Shown here piece after piece: positions 19,959 to 27,273 of a DNA stretch of 64,000 bases. Each line of letters begins with the position of its first letter. Position 1 is the stretch's first letter. Origin of the DNA: JAGXKT01 sp964531695 (lineage in GTDB: Bacteria > Planctomycetota > Phycisphaerae > SM23-33); the NCBI GenBank assembly GCA_964531695.1, contig CAZHEH010000004.1:1-64000 (forward strand), written 5' to 3'. A program made the position numbers and the translations under genes. The notes beneath the pieces are model-generated. The model did no database searches. It was not told the DNA's origin and saw nothing but the letters and a program-made list of their open reading frames with translations.

Positions 19959-21062
19959 TTGCCCCAGCGAGCGACCCACAAACGATTCGTTCACGGCTGC
20001 GGGCTCGTCGCCGCCCTCACGGCCGTGCTCGCGACCGGCGCGTTCGCGCCCGTGCGGCCGCTGCGCGCCGAAGATGACCCGCCCGATCCGCTGGAGAAGT
20101 ACCACGATCGGATCGACGCGTCGATTGACCGCGGCCTGGAGTACCTCGCCACGAAGCAGAGCAAGGACGGCTCGTTCGAGTGCCCGATGGACGGCAACAC
20201 GGCCGTGACGAGTCTGTGCGTGATGGCCTTCCTCGCTAAGGGCTACACGCCGGAGACCGAGCCCTATGGCGAGCTCCTGAACCGCGCGATCGACTACGTT
20301 GTCTCGACGCAGAACCGCAACGGGCTGCTCGTGGCTCCGCGCGGCAAGTCCCACGGGCCCATGTACAGCCACTGCATCTCGACGCTGATGCTGTCGGAGA
20401 TTTCCGGCATGGTCAGTGAGGAACGTCAGGAGCGCGTCGACGAGGCCCTGAGCAAGGCCCTGCGGCTGATCCTGGACGCCCAGAATCGCAGGAAGAACCG
20501 CGCCCACGCCGGCGGCTGGCGCTACCAGCCGACGAGCGACGACAGCGACATCTCCTGCACCGGCTGGGCGCTGATGGCCCTGCGCTCGGCCCGCAACAAC
20601 GGCGCGCCGGTGCCGAAGGAGGCCATCGACCGGGCCGTTGAGTACCTGATGATCCTGCGGCACGAGAAAACCGGCGGATTCCAGTACCAACCCGGCAAGG
20701 GGCCCGGCCTGGCCCGCACGGGCACGGGACTGCTCTGTCTGGAGCTGTGCGGAAAGCACGGAACGCCGGAGACCATCGAGGCGGGCAAGTACTGCCTGAA
20801 GGAAGCCCCCCGGAAGTTCGGCGGCCACCACTACTACTACGCGTTGTACTACTGCTCGCAGGGCATGTTCCAGCTCGGCGGGGAGTTCTGGATCCGCTGG
20901 GCCGAGCGGATGTACGAACTGGTGCTCAGCACGCAGCGCGAGGACGGCTCCTGGCCCGCGGAGCCCGGCTCGGGCCGAAGGGCCGGGCAAACGTACGCCA
21001 CCGCGATGTCCATCCTCGCCATGAGCGTATCGTACCGGCAGTTGCCGATCTATCAGCGCTGA
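19959..21062 (+). CDS. Secreted prenyltransferase/squalene-cyclase-repeat protein
   Basis: A 367-aa exported protein beginning with a TTG codon one base after the upstream stop (TAA at 19955-19957). GGAGGAAGAG at 19945-19954 provides the ribosome site, so coupled translation is likely. A signal peptide precedes alpha/alpha-barrel repeats typical of the prenyltransferase and squalene-oxidase repeat family: QSKDGSFECP, STQNRNG, GGWRYQPTSDDSDISCTGWA, GGFQYQPGKG and STQREDGSWP. The DxDD or metal-binding motifs of true terpene cyclases or protein prenyltransferases are not evident, so it is more likely a binding or structural module. It is the last gene of the MoxR run. Its last 10 bp overlap the end of uvrC on the other strand. 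Confidence 0.82.
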   Translation: MPQRATHKRFVHGCGLVAALTAVLATGAFAPVRPLRAEDDPPDPLEKYHDRIDASIDRGLEYLATKQSKDGSFECPMDGNTAVTSLCVMAFLAKGYTPETEPYGELLNRAIDYVVSTQNRNGLLVAPRGKSHGPMYSHCISTLMLSEISGMVSEERQERVDEALSKALRLILDAQNRRKNRAHAGGWRYQPTSDDSDISCTGWALMALRSARNNGAPVPKEAIDRAVEYLMILRHEKTGGFQYQPGKGPGLARTGTGLLCLELCGKHGTPETIEAGKYCLKEAPRKFGGHHYYYALYYCSQGMFQLGGEFWIRWAERMYELVLSTQREDGSWPAEPGSGRRAGQTYATAMSILAMSVSYRQLPIYQR

Positions 21063-22417
21063 CGGCCGCGGGCATTCCGTTCGCCCAGTGTCGCCTTCCG
21101 GCGCAAGATGTGATGGTAGTGCTGGGCGAAGCGGTGCGCCTCGTCCCGCACCGACTGAAGCAGCCGCAGCGCCGCGTCGCGCCGCGCCAGCCGCAGCGGC
21201 TCCTCCCGCCCGTGGACGTACACCAACTCCTCCTTCTTCGCCAGCGACAACAGCACGGGCGGCGTGAACTCCATGCCCTCGAACGCCGAATACGCCGCCT
21301 TGAGCTGCCCCGGCCCGCCGTCGATCAGCACCACGTCCGGGAACAGCTCCTGGTCCATCCCCGCGTATTTGTACCGCCGCCAGACGACCTCGCGGATGGA
21401 GGCGTAGTCGTCGTTGCGCTCGTGGCTCTTGATGCGGTAGCGCCGGTAGGCGTTCTTGAACGGCCGGCCGTCGATGAAGCAAACCATCGACCCGCACGAC
21501 TCGCCGCCCGCCAGGTGCGCGATGTCGAACCCCTCGATCGTCCGCAACCCGCCGGGGAGACCCAGCACCTTCGCCAGCCGGTCCAGTCCTTCCGCGGGGT
21601 CCACGTAGAACACCTCCGGCTGCACGTGCTCGTGCACGAGCCCGCGCTGCTGGAGCCCCTCCAGGGCCCGCAGCTCGTCCCGCAGCTCGGCCGCACGCTC
21701 ATATTCCATGGCCCCGGCCGCGTCGCGCATCTCCCGCTCAATCCGCTTCCGGACCGTCGAGCCCTTCGACTCCAGGAACTGCCGCAGGCGGCGGATCTGA
21801 TCGCGGTAGGCCTCGCGCGACACCTTGCCCGCGCACGGCCCGGTGCACTGGCGAATGCTGTACAGGATGCACGGGCGAAAGTATCGCCGGCCCTCGTCTC
21901 CCTCGTCGAGGTCCAGCTTGCACGTGCGGAACTTGAACACCCGCTGCATCAGGGGGAGGGCCGCCCGCAGGTCCCCGCCCGAGACGAACGGGCCGTAGAG
22001 CTTCACGTTCTTCGAGCCCGGCTCGCGCGTCACCGACACGCGGGGGAAGGCCTCCCGCGTGGTGATCTGAAGGTACGGGAAGCTCTTGTCGTCCTTGAGC
22101 CGGTCGTTGAACCGCGGCTGGATGTCCTTGATGAGCCGGCTCTCGCGCAGCAGCGCTTCGACCTCGCTGTCGCACTCCAGCCAGTCGATGTCCGCGACCA
22201 GCTCGGCGATCATCCGCTCGATGTCCGGCCCGCGCGTCGCCGCCAGGTCCGCCGACGGCTGAAGGTAGCTGCTCACGCGACTGCGGAGGTTCTTCGCCTT
22301 GCCGACGTACAGCACCACGCCCCCGGCATCCTTGAAGAGGTATACCCCCGGCGCCGTGGGCAGCTCGGCCGCCTTCTCGCGGAGCCCCCCCAGAGCGGTC
22401 TGACGTTCCGACGACAT
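21053..22417 (-). CDS. uvrC: UvrABC system protein C, short form without C-terminal HhH domains
   Basis: A 454-aa protein with the UvrC core that makes the 3' and 5' incisions in nucleotide excision repair. The N-terminal GIY-YIG nuclease is at about 17-95 (PGVYLFKDAGGVVLYVGKAK). The UvrB-interacting UVR motif lies near 230-255 (AMEYERAAELRDEL), with the RNase-H-like nuclease after about 290 (GFDIAHLAG, DDYASIREVVWRR, VLIDGGPGQLKAA and RDEAHRFAQHYH). Family members usually run to about 600 aa with a tandem helix-hairpin-helix at the end; here the frame stops shortly after the nuclease. The stop lies inside the 3' end of the convergent gene, so the HhH pair is truly absent. The ATG at 22417 has no ribosome site but a -10 box 8 bases upstream. 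Confidence 0.92.
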   Translation of the reverse strand: MSSERQTALGGLREKAAELPTAPGVYLFKDAGGVVLYVGKAKNLRSRVSSYLQPSADLAATRGPDIERMIAELVADIDWLECDSEVEALLRESRLIKDIQPRFNDRLKDDKSFPYLQITTREAFPRVSVTREPGSKNVKLYGPFVSGGDLRAALPLMQRVFKFRTCKLDLDEGDEGRRYFRPCILYSIRQCTGPCAGKVSREAYRDQIRRLRQFLESKGSTVRKRIEREMRDAAGAMEYERAAELRDELRALEGLQQRGLVHEHVQPEVFYVDPAEGLDRLAKVLGLPGGLRTIEGFDIAHLAGGESCGSMVCFIDGRPFKNAYRRYRIKSHERNDDYASIREVVWRRYKYAGMDQELFPDVVLIDGGPGQLKAAYSAFEGMEFTPPVLLSLAKKEELVYVHGREEPLRLARRDAALRLLQSVRDEAHRFAQHYHHILRRKATLGERNARGRQR

Positions 22418-22425
22418 CGCCGAGT

Positions 22426-22434
22426 ATTATACCA
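22426..22434 (-). promoter_or_regulatory. Extended -10 promoter, leaderless uvrC
   Basis: On the minus strand TGG-TATAAT (box at 22431-22426) is a perfect -10 with an extended TGn element. It ends 8 bases before the uvrC ATG, so the transcript should begin at or next to the start codon. No good -35 is seen. Confidence 0.6.
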
Positions 22435-22500
22435 AAGGCCGCCCCCCGGCCGGACGCTTCCCGAAGCGGCCCCAATGCGGGCCTGCCCGCCGATTCCGGC

Positions 22501-23478
22501 TCACGCGGCCGGCTCCTCCGATGCCGCCTCGGCCGGATGCGCCTCCTCCGCCGCTCGCGCTGACCTTCGCGCCAAGGCGAGGGGAATCAGGCGCGCCAGG
22601 CCCATGCAGAAGAACACGGGCAGACCCAGCGCGGTCACGAGCAAAGCCACGGCCATGGCGGTGAACTGCGGAGCCCCGAAGATGCCCGGCATCGTGCCAC
22701 ACAGCAGCCCGCCGAACCAGACGGATGCGCTGACCAGGACCACGCTCAGTTTCGCCAAGCCCAGCAGGTCGCGGCGCCGGGTAGCCGCGTGCCCCACGGC
22801 CACGCCCCCGCCGGCCAGCGCGAGAACGGTGCTGAACACGGCCACTCCCAGCACGACTTGCACCCGTCGCCCCAAGTCAGGCAGGGCGGGCAGCCGCATC
22901 GCGTTCGGCGTCAGGGCTCGCCAGATGCGGATCAGCTCCGCGATTTCCAGCGCCGCGGCCGCCACCAGCACGGCGCCCAGCATGCCTTGAGCCAACCGAT
23001 AGCCGAAATCGGAACTCCGAGCACGAAGCCGAGCGCCGGAGACCACGAAAACGCCCCCCACAGCCACGGGCAGGGTCGCCGCGCGCCACAGGCCGGACGG
23101 TTCCCAAAACATCAGTATCCGCCCGACGCGTTCGAACACATCCCCGGCCACGTCGCGGGATGTCAGCGAGATCCACAACGCGCCCATCAGCAACAGCCCC
23201 ACGCCGGACAGAGCGGTGACGACCCAGGCAAAGCGGAAGTCATCCGCGATCGCCCCCGCCACCAGCACACCGGCCGCGACGCCCCAGACCCACAACACGC
23301 AGGCCACGAAGGGCCATGGTGATTCCGCCAGTGCCTGCCACGACCAGAGCACGCCGTGATTCGTGTGGAGCCACGGCAGAACGCCGACACTGAGAGCCCC
23401 GATCGCCAGCGCCACCGGCCAGCCGCGATCCTGGCTCAACCGCCACCAACGGGCCTCCTTCCGGTCGATCTGCGGCAT
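22501..23478 (-). CDS. Polytopic membrane protein of unknown function
   Basis: A 325-aa protein with about eight predicted membrane helices (for example VALAIGALSVGVLPWL, VACVLWVWGVAAGVLVAGAI, VVTALSGVGLLLMGALW, VLGVAVFSTVLALAGGGVAV) and a charged Ala/Glu-rich C-terminal tail. I do not recognise a family. The ATG at 23478 follows a run of G (agggggggcgg), a plausible ribosome site. It begins 10 bp after the stop of the zinc-ribbon membrane protein on the same strand, so the two are probably cotranscribed and may work together in the membrane. Confidence 0.7.
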   Translation of the reverse strand: MPQIDRKEARWWRLSQDRGWPVALAIGALSVGVLPWLHTNHGVLWSWQALAESPWPFVACVLWVWGVAAGVLVAGAIADDFRFAWVVTALSGVGLLLMGALWISLTSRDVAGDVFERVGRILMFWEPSGLWRAATLPVAVGGVFVVSGARLRARSSDFGYRLAQGMLGAVLVAAAALEIAELIRIWRALTPNAMRLPALPDLGRRVQVVLGVAVFSTVLALAGGGVAVGHAATRRRDLLGLAKLSVVLVSASVWFGGLLCGTMPGIFGAPQFTAMAVALLVTALGLPVFFCMGLARLIPLALARRSARAAEEAHPAEAASEEPAA

Positions 23479-23488
23479 CCGCCCCCCC

Positions 23489-24715
23489 CTATGCAGTCGC
23501 TCCGGCCTTCTGCATCGCCAGCGTGGCCTCGCCCAGCAGGCGGTTCACGCCCGCCGCCAGCAGAACGGGGCCCAGCAGAGGCAGGGCACACATCACGAAA
23601 ACGGAAACGGTCGCGGCCGGCTGCTCGAACATGGCAGGGGCCGCCAAGACGCTGAGGACGATCATGGTCAGTCCGCCGCCGATGAGGCCCGTCACGGCCG
23701 TGGACATGCCCTCGGTCCGAATGGTCACGATCACCGCGTGCAGGAAGCCCAGCAGGCAGGCCAGCGCCAGCAGGACCTCGCCCAGAAGCGACACGCTGCT
23801 CAGGATGCTCAGGCGAACCAACAACGTCCCGGCGCCCTCTCCGCCGGCCTTCTTCAGGGTGTCGACGTACTCCGGCACGGATTCGTACAGCATGAAGCCC
23901 AGCGCGACGCCCCCGGCCACGGCCGCCAACGCCTGCACGATGCGCGACGGCACCGATGCCCCGACGCGGACGCGCGCGGCACTCGCGCCCATCAGCGCTG
24001 ACAGCCCCGCGAAGAACAGCGCGAACTGCCAGAACTCATCCCCGGCGACGCGGGGACTCACCATTCGGGCGGCACCCTCGTGAACGTGCACAAACAATAG
24101 CGTCATGAGCGCCAAGCCGAGCACGCCCAGGCACGCGGCCAGCGCCCAGCGACGCAGCGCCAGGGCCAGAACCAGCCCGAGCAGCGCCGAGGCCCAAGTC
24201 ACGATGACCCACACCATGCCCGTGTTCGACATGTCCTCGATCCTCTCCCACGACCACACGGGCGAGTAGCTCCCGTCCGCGGGCGACTTGGGCAGCTCCC
24301 ACGGCACGACGATCGTCGCCAGCGCCAGGATGCAGAAGATGAGGATCCACGCCGTGGTCGGCGGGCGGGTCGTCGCGCGCGGGCCGTAGACGGGCGGCTG
24401 CGGAAAGGCCGAGGCCGGAATCGGCGCTGGCCCCGTCGCCGCCACCGGCGCCGTCGGCATCTGACGCGCCGGCGCGGGGCCGGCAACCTGCGCCGGGCCG
24501 GCCGTCGTGGCCGGACCCGCCGGCGCGGGCTTCTCGGCCGGGGGCGCCTGCGTATCGGTCGCCGGCTGCTCGGGCGGGCTTTCCGGCTCCTGCGCCATCG
24601 GCTCGGACGGCGGCACGTCCACGCTTGCCTTGCAATTCGGACACCGAGCGGAGCGTCCCGCGAAACGGTCGTCGACCTCGAACGTCCGGCCGCAACTGCA
24701 TTCCACTGTGATCAT
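23489..24715 (-). CDS. Zinc-ribbon plus polytopic membrane protein
   Basis: A 408-aa protein. The first 35 residues form a small zinc-ribbon (CSCGRTFEVDDRFAGR, then CPNCKASVDVP), a type often seen at the front of planctomycete membrane proteins. A Pro/Ala/Glu-rich linker (about 36-115) leads to about seven or eight membrane helices (WILIFCILALATIVVPW, VLLALACLLGFLHAVIV and others). The ATG at 24715 follows AGGAG eight bases upstream. Function is unknown; the zinc ribbon probably binds a protein or stabilises the cytoplasmic end. Confidence 0.72.
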   Translation of the reverse strand: MITVECSCGRTFEVDDRFAGRSARCPNCKASVDVPPSEPMAQEPESPPEQPATDTQAPPAEKPAPAGPATTAGPAQVAGPAPARQMPTAPVAATGPAPIPASAFPQPPVYGPRATTRPPTTAWILIFCILALATIVVPWELPKSPADGSYSPVWSWERIEDMSNTGMVWVIVTWASALLGLVLALALRRWALAACLGVLGLALMTLLFVHVHEGAARMVSPRVAGDEFWQFALFFAGLSALMGASAARVRVGASVPSRIVQALAAVAGGVALGFMLYESVPEYVDTLKKAGGEGAGTLLVRLSILSSVSLLGEVLLALACLLGFLHAVIVTIRTEGMSTAVTGLIGGGLTMIVLSVLAAPAMFEQPAATVSVFVMCALPLLGPVLLAAGVNRLLGEATLAMQKAGATA

Positions 24716-24832
24716 CTACCTTACTCCTGTCTGCACGCCCGACGTGTTCCGGGCCGGCGCGACTCCCGACACCCGGCCCTCTTTAGGATAGGCGGCCGGA
24801 GGCGCGAGTCAACCAGTGCCTGCCATTTCGGC

Positions 24833-24861
24833 TTGACTGGCCCCGCGGGGCCATCTACCAT
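24833..24861 (+). promoter_or_regulatory. Promoter for etfB with a palindrome in its spacer
   Basis: TTGACT (24833-24838), a 17-bp spacer and TACCAT (24856-24861) form a good housekeeping-type promoter. The spacer holds a perfect 14-bp palindrome, GGCCCCGCGGGGCC, at 24839-24852, positioned like an operator. The expected transcript start is near 24868. Confidence 0.6.
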
Positions 24862-24875
24862 CGCCGCGATGGACG

Positions 24876-24902
24876 AGCGGTCCGCTGCTGTGGCGGACCG
24901 CT
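24876..24902 (+). promoter_or_regulatory. Stem-loop in the etfB 5' leader
   Basis: Perfect 10-bp arms AGCGGTCCGC (24876-24885) and GCGGACCGCT (24893-24902) enclose a 7-base loop. The hairpin begins about 8 bases after the inferred transcript start and ends 40 bases before the GTG. No T-run follows, so it is more likely a stability or regulatory element than a terminator. Confidence 0.6.
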
Positions 24903-24942
24903 GACGTATCCGGAAACGCTCGACCCAGCGGGAGAGACCAGC

Positions 24943-25866
24943 GTGAGCTATCATTGTGTCGTCTGCGTCAAGCAGGTTCCCGACACGAAGAACGTCACCG
25001 GCGAGGCGATGAAGGAAGACGGCACGGTCAACCGGGCCGCACTGCCCGCCATCTTCAACCCCGAGGACCTGCACGCCCTCGAGACGGCGCTGGCCATCCG
25101 CGACGCACACGGCGGCAAGGTCAGCGTGGTCACCATGGGCCCGCCGACCGCCTGCGAGATCCTGCGGCAGTCGCTCTATCGAGGCGCCGACCGGGCCGTG
25201 CTGCTGACGGACCGCCGGGCGGCCGCCTCCGACACCCTCGCCACGAGCTACATCCTCTCCTGCGCCGCCCGCAAGCTCGAGCCGGACATCGTCCTGTGCG
25301 GGCGACAGGCCATCGACGGCGATACCGCCCAGGTCGGCCCCCAGATGGCTGAGAAGCTCGACATGCCGCTGGTCACCTACGTCGAGGAGCTGTCCGGCAT
25401 CGAGGACGGCGCCATCCGCGTCCGGCGGAACATAGGCAACGGCTGGCAGGTCGTCTCGTGCAAGCTGCCCGCCCTGCTGACCGTGACGGACCAGGCCAAC
25501 ACGCCGCGTCCCCCGGCCGCCCGGCGGATGATGAAGTACAAGAAGGCCCGCGCCCGCTGCGAGGTGCAGGCCCTGGCCAAGAACCTGCTGGAAGGCGACT
25601 TCGACAACTACACGGCCGAGCTCCAGGCCGCCGAGGTCGAGAAATACTGCGACAAGCTCTCCGCCAAAGGCCTGCTCCTCGAGGAATGGAACCTCGACGA
25701 CATCGACGCCGACCTCGACTGGTGCGGCATGAGCGGCAGCCCGACCAAGGTCCATCGCATCCAGTCCGTCGTGCTGACCGGCGGCGAGTACCGGGAGTTT
25801 CCGGCGACGCAGGACGGAATGAATGAGTTGGTCGGCGAGCTGGTGCGAGAGCACACGATCGGGTAA
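24943..25866 (+). CDS. etfB: Electron transfer flavoprotein beta subunit, bifurcating-type motifs
   Basis: A 307-aa EtfB starting with GTG after GGGAGAG at 24931-24937. The fold signatures are CVVCVKQVPDTKNV at the N-terminus and NPEDLHALETALAIRD. The segment CGRQAIDGDTAQVGPQMAE matches the nucleotide-site motif of bifurcating and FixA-type EtfB, which hold a second FAD, rather than the AMP-site motif of canonical ETF. The protein is longer than usual (about 250-265 aa), with an acidic C-terminal extension from about 225 (EVEKYCDKLSAKG onwards). Together with EtfA and the acyl-CoA dehydrogenase that follow, it would couple an acyl-CoA/enoyl-CoA redox pair to NADH and perhaps ferredoxin. Confidence 0.9.
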   Translation: MSYHCVVCVKQVPDTKNVTGEAMKEDGTVNRAALPAIFNPEDLHALETALAIRDAHGGKVSVVTMGPPTACEILRQSLYRGADRAVLLTDRRAAASDTLATSYILSCAARKLEPDIVLCGRQAIDGDTAQVGPQMAEKLDMPLVTYVEELSGIEDGAIRVRRNIGNGWQVVSCKLPALLTVTDQANTPRPPAARRMMKYKKARARCEVQALAKNLLEGDFDNYTAELQAAEVEKYCDKLSAKGLLLEEWNLDDIDADLDWCGMSGSPTKVHRIQSVVLTGGEYREFPATQDGMNELVGELVREHTIG

Positions 25867-25911
25867 CTCGGTAACCCGTTGACTCGTGAATTCGTTGACT
25901 CGCTCATCCGC
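25864..25911 (+). repeat. Degenerate octamer tandem repeat after etfB
   Basis: Six consecutive 8-bp units with consensus TGACTCGT follow one another in register from 25864: taactcgg, taacccgt, tgactcgt, gaattcgt, tgactcgc, tcatccgc. The first unit starts at the stop codon region of etfB. The same octamer family occurs at 27243-27271 and 61551-61590, and related words stand just before the etfA ATG (26060-26104). The rest of 25912-26104 shows no gene. Confidence 0.75.
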
Positions 25912-26104
25912 CGTCAGGCGGACGCGGTGGCGAGGGCCTCGGGGCCTTCCAGACGTGCGAGAGATATGAGTGCAGCGCGCGGATACGCGCGATCGCGCCT
26001 GAAAAGGCAAGAACAGGCGACGCCCGGCCGCGGATGAACCAGCGGGCTTGACGTCGAGTCGACGAGCCAATGGATTCACAGACTGAGCAGCCAACGAGCT
26101 AGAC

Positions 26105-27133
26105 ATGACAGAGCCAAACCGTAACGGAGACGTCTGGGTCTTCGCGGAGCAGGAGGAGGGCAAGCTCTCCGAGGTCCCGCTGGAGCTGATGGGCAAGGCC
26201 CGCGAGCTCGCCGGCGAGCTGGGCGTATGCGTCACGGCCGTGCTGCCCGGGGCGGATGTGAGCAAGCTCGCGCCCGAACTCGTCGCACACGGCGCCGATA
26301 AGGTCCTGGTCGCCGAGGACCCGGCCCTGAGCACCTACCAGACCGCGAGCTACTCGAAGGTCCTGTGCGACCTGATCGCCCAGAACAGCCCACAGATCGT
26401 GCTCTACGGCGCCACGCCCCTCGGCCGAGACCTGGCCCCCACCGTCGCCAGCCGGATGAAGTGCGGCCTGACCGCCGACTGCACGGACCTGCAGATCGGC
26501 GACCACACCGACCCCATCAGCAAGGTCGACCACAAGAACCTGCTGTTCCAGATTCGCCCGGCCTTCGGCGGCAACATCATCGCGACGATCGTCAACCCCG
26601 AGCGCTGGCCGCAGATGGCCACCGTCCGCGAGGGCGTCATGCCCCTGACGGAGCGGGACGACGGCCGCCGGGGCGAGATCGTCTCGTGCGACGTGTCGCT
26701 CGACGGCACCCCCCTGCCGCTCGTGATCGACGAGACCTACCGCGGCCGGAAGAAGGTCAACCTCAAGGCCGCCCGCGTCATCGTCGCCGGCGGCGCGGGC
26801 GTCGGCAGCGCGGAGAACTTCAACATGCTCTGGGAGCTGGCGGGCCTGCTCGGCGGCGCGGTGGGCGCCTCCCGTGCGGCCGTGGACCTCGGCTACGTCG
26901 ACCACGACCACCAGATCGGCCAGACCGGCACGACCGTCCGCCCGGCGCTGTATATCGCCGTCGGCCTCAGCGGCGCCGTGCAGCACCGCGCGGGCATGCA
27001 GGAGTCGGCCAAGATCCTCGCGATCAACACCGACCCCGACGCGGATATCTTCAAGGTCGCCCACTACGGAATCGTCGGCGACTACGAAGACGTGATCCCG
27101 AAGATGGTCAAGGCCATTCACGGCGGTTCGTAG
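26105..27133 (+). CDS. etfA: Electron transfer flavoprotein alpha subunit
   Basis: A 342-aa EtfA. The N-terminal domain starts NGDVWVFAEQEEGKLSEVPL; the C-terminal FAD-binding domain is clear: VIVAGGAGVGSAENF near 222, GGAVGASRAAVDLGYVDHDH near 251, QIGQTGTTVRPALYIAVGLS and GAVQHRAGM. It pairs with EtfB to form the flavoprotein. The ATG at 26105 has no strong ribosome site; the bases before it (ccaacgagctagac) belong to the octamer-repeat family. An unusually long 238-bp gap separates it from etfB, although the pair is normally tightly coupled. Confidence 0.93.
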   Translation: MTEPNRNGDVWVFAEQEEGKLSEVPLELMGKARELAGELGVCVTAVLPGADVSKLAPELVAHGADKVLVAEDPALSTYQTASYSKVLCDLIAQNSPQIVLYGATPLGRDLAPTVASRMKCGLTADCTDLQIGDHTDPISKVDHKNLLFQIRPAFGGNIIATIVNPERWPQMATVREGVMPLTERDDGRRGEIVSCDVSLDGTPLPLVIDETYRGRKKVNLKAARVIVAGGAGVGSAENFNMLWELAGLLGGAVGASRAAVDLGYVDHDHQIGQTGTTVRPALYIAVGLSGAVQHRAGMQESAKILAINTDPDADIFKVAHYGIVGDYEDVIPKMVKAIHGGS

Positions 27134-27242
27134 CAGCAAAGTGAAGATGAACGCCGATGAACGCGGATAGGACCTGCGGTCGTAGCGACGGCCGGGAGTC
27201 GAACCCGCTGCGTCATGCGACTACGCCGCAGCAAGCCGGGTA

Positions 27243-27271
27243 ACGAGTCAACGAGTCAACGGACCAACGAG
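27243..27271 (+). repeat. Octamer tandem repeat abutting the acyl-CoA dehydrogenase start
   Basis: ACGAGTCA occurs at 27243-27250 and 27251-27258, followed by a degenerate unit acggacca (27259-27266) and acgag (27267-27271), two bases before the ATG at 27274. This is the reverse complement of the TGACTCGT units at 25864 and 61551. Upstream (27148-27170) is another short duplicated word, gatgaacgc. Confidence 0.75.
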
Positions 27272-27273
27272 AA

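Noticed and set aside
24876..24902. etfB leader hairpin considered as a terminator
   Set aside because: No T-run follows and it sits downstream of a promoter and upstream of a gene.
25864..25911. Octamer array considered as a CRISPR
   Set aside because: Units are 8 bp and directly adjacent, without spacers.
27180..27235. tRNA-like T-arm sequence gggagtcgaaccc
   Set aside because: No acceptor or anticodon stem can be formed around it; likely chance or a remnant.
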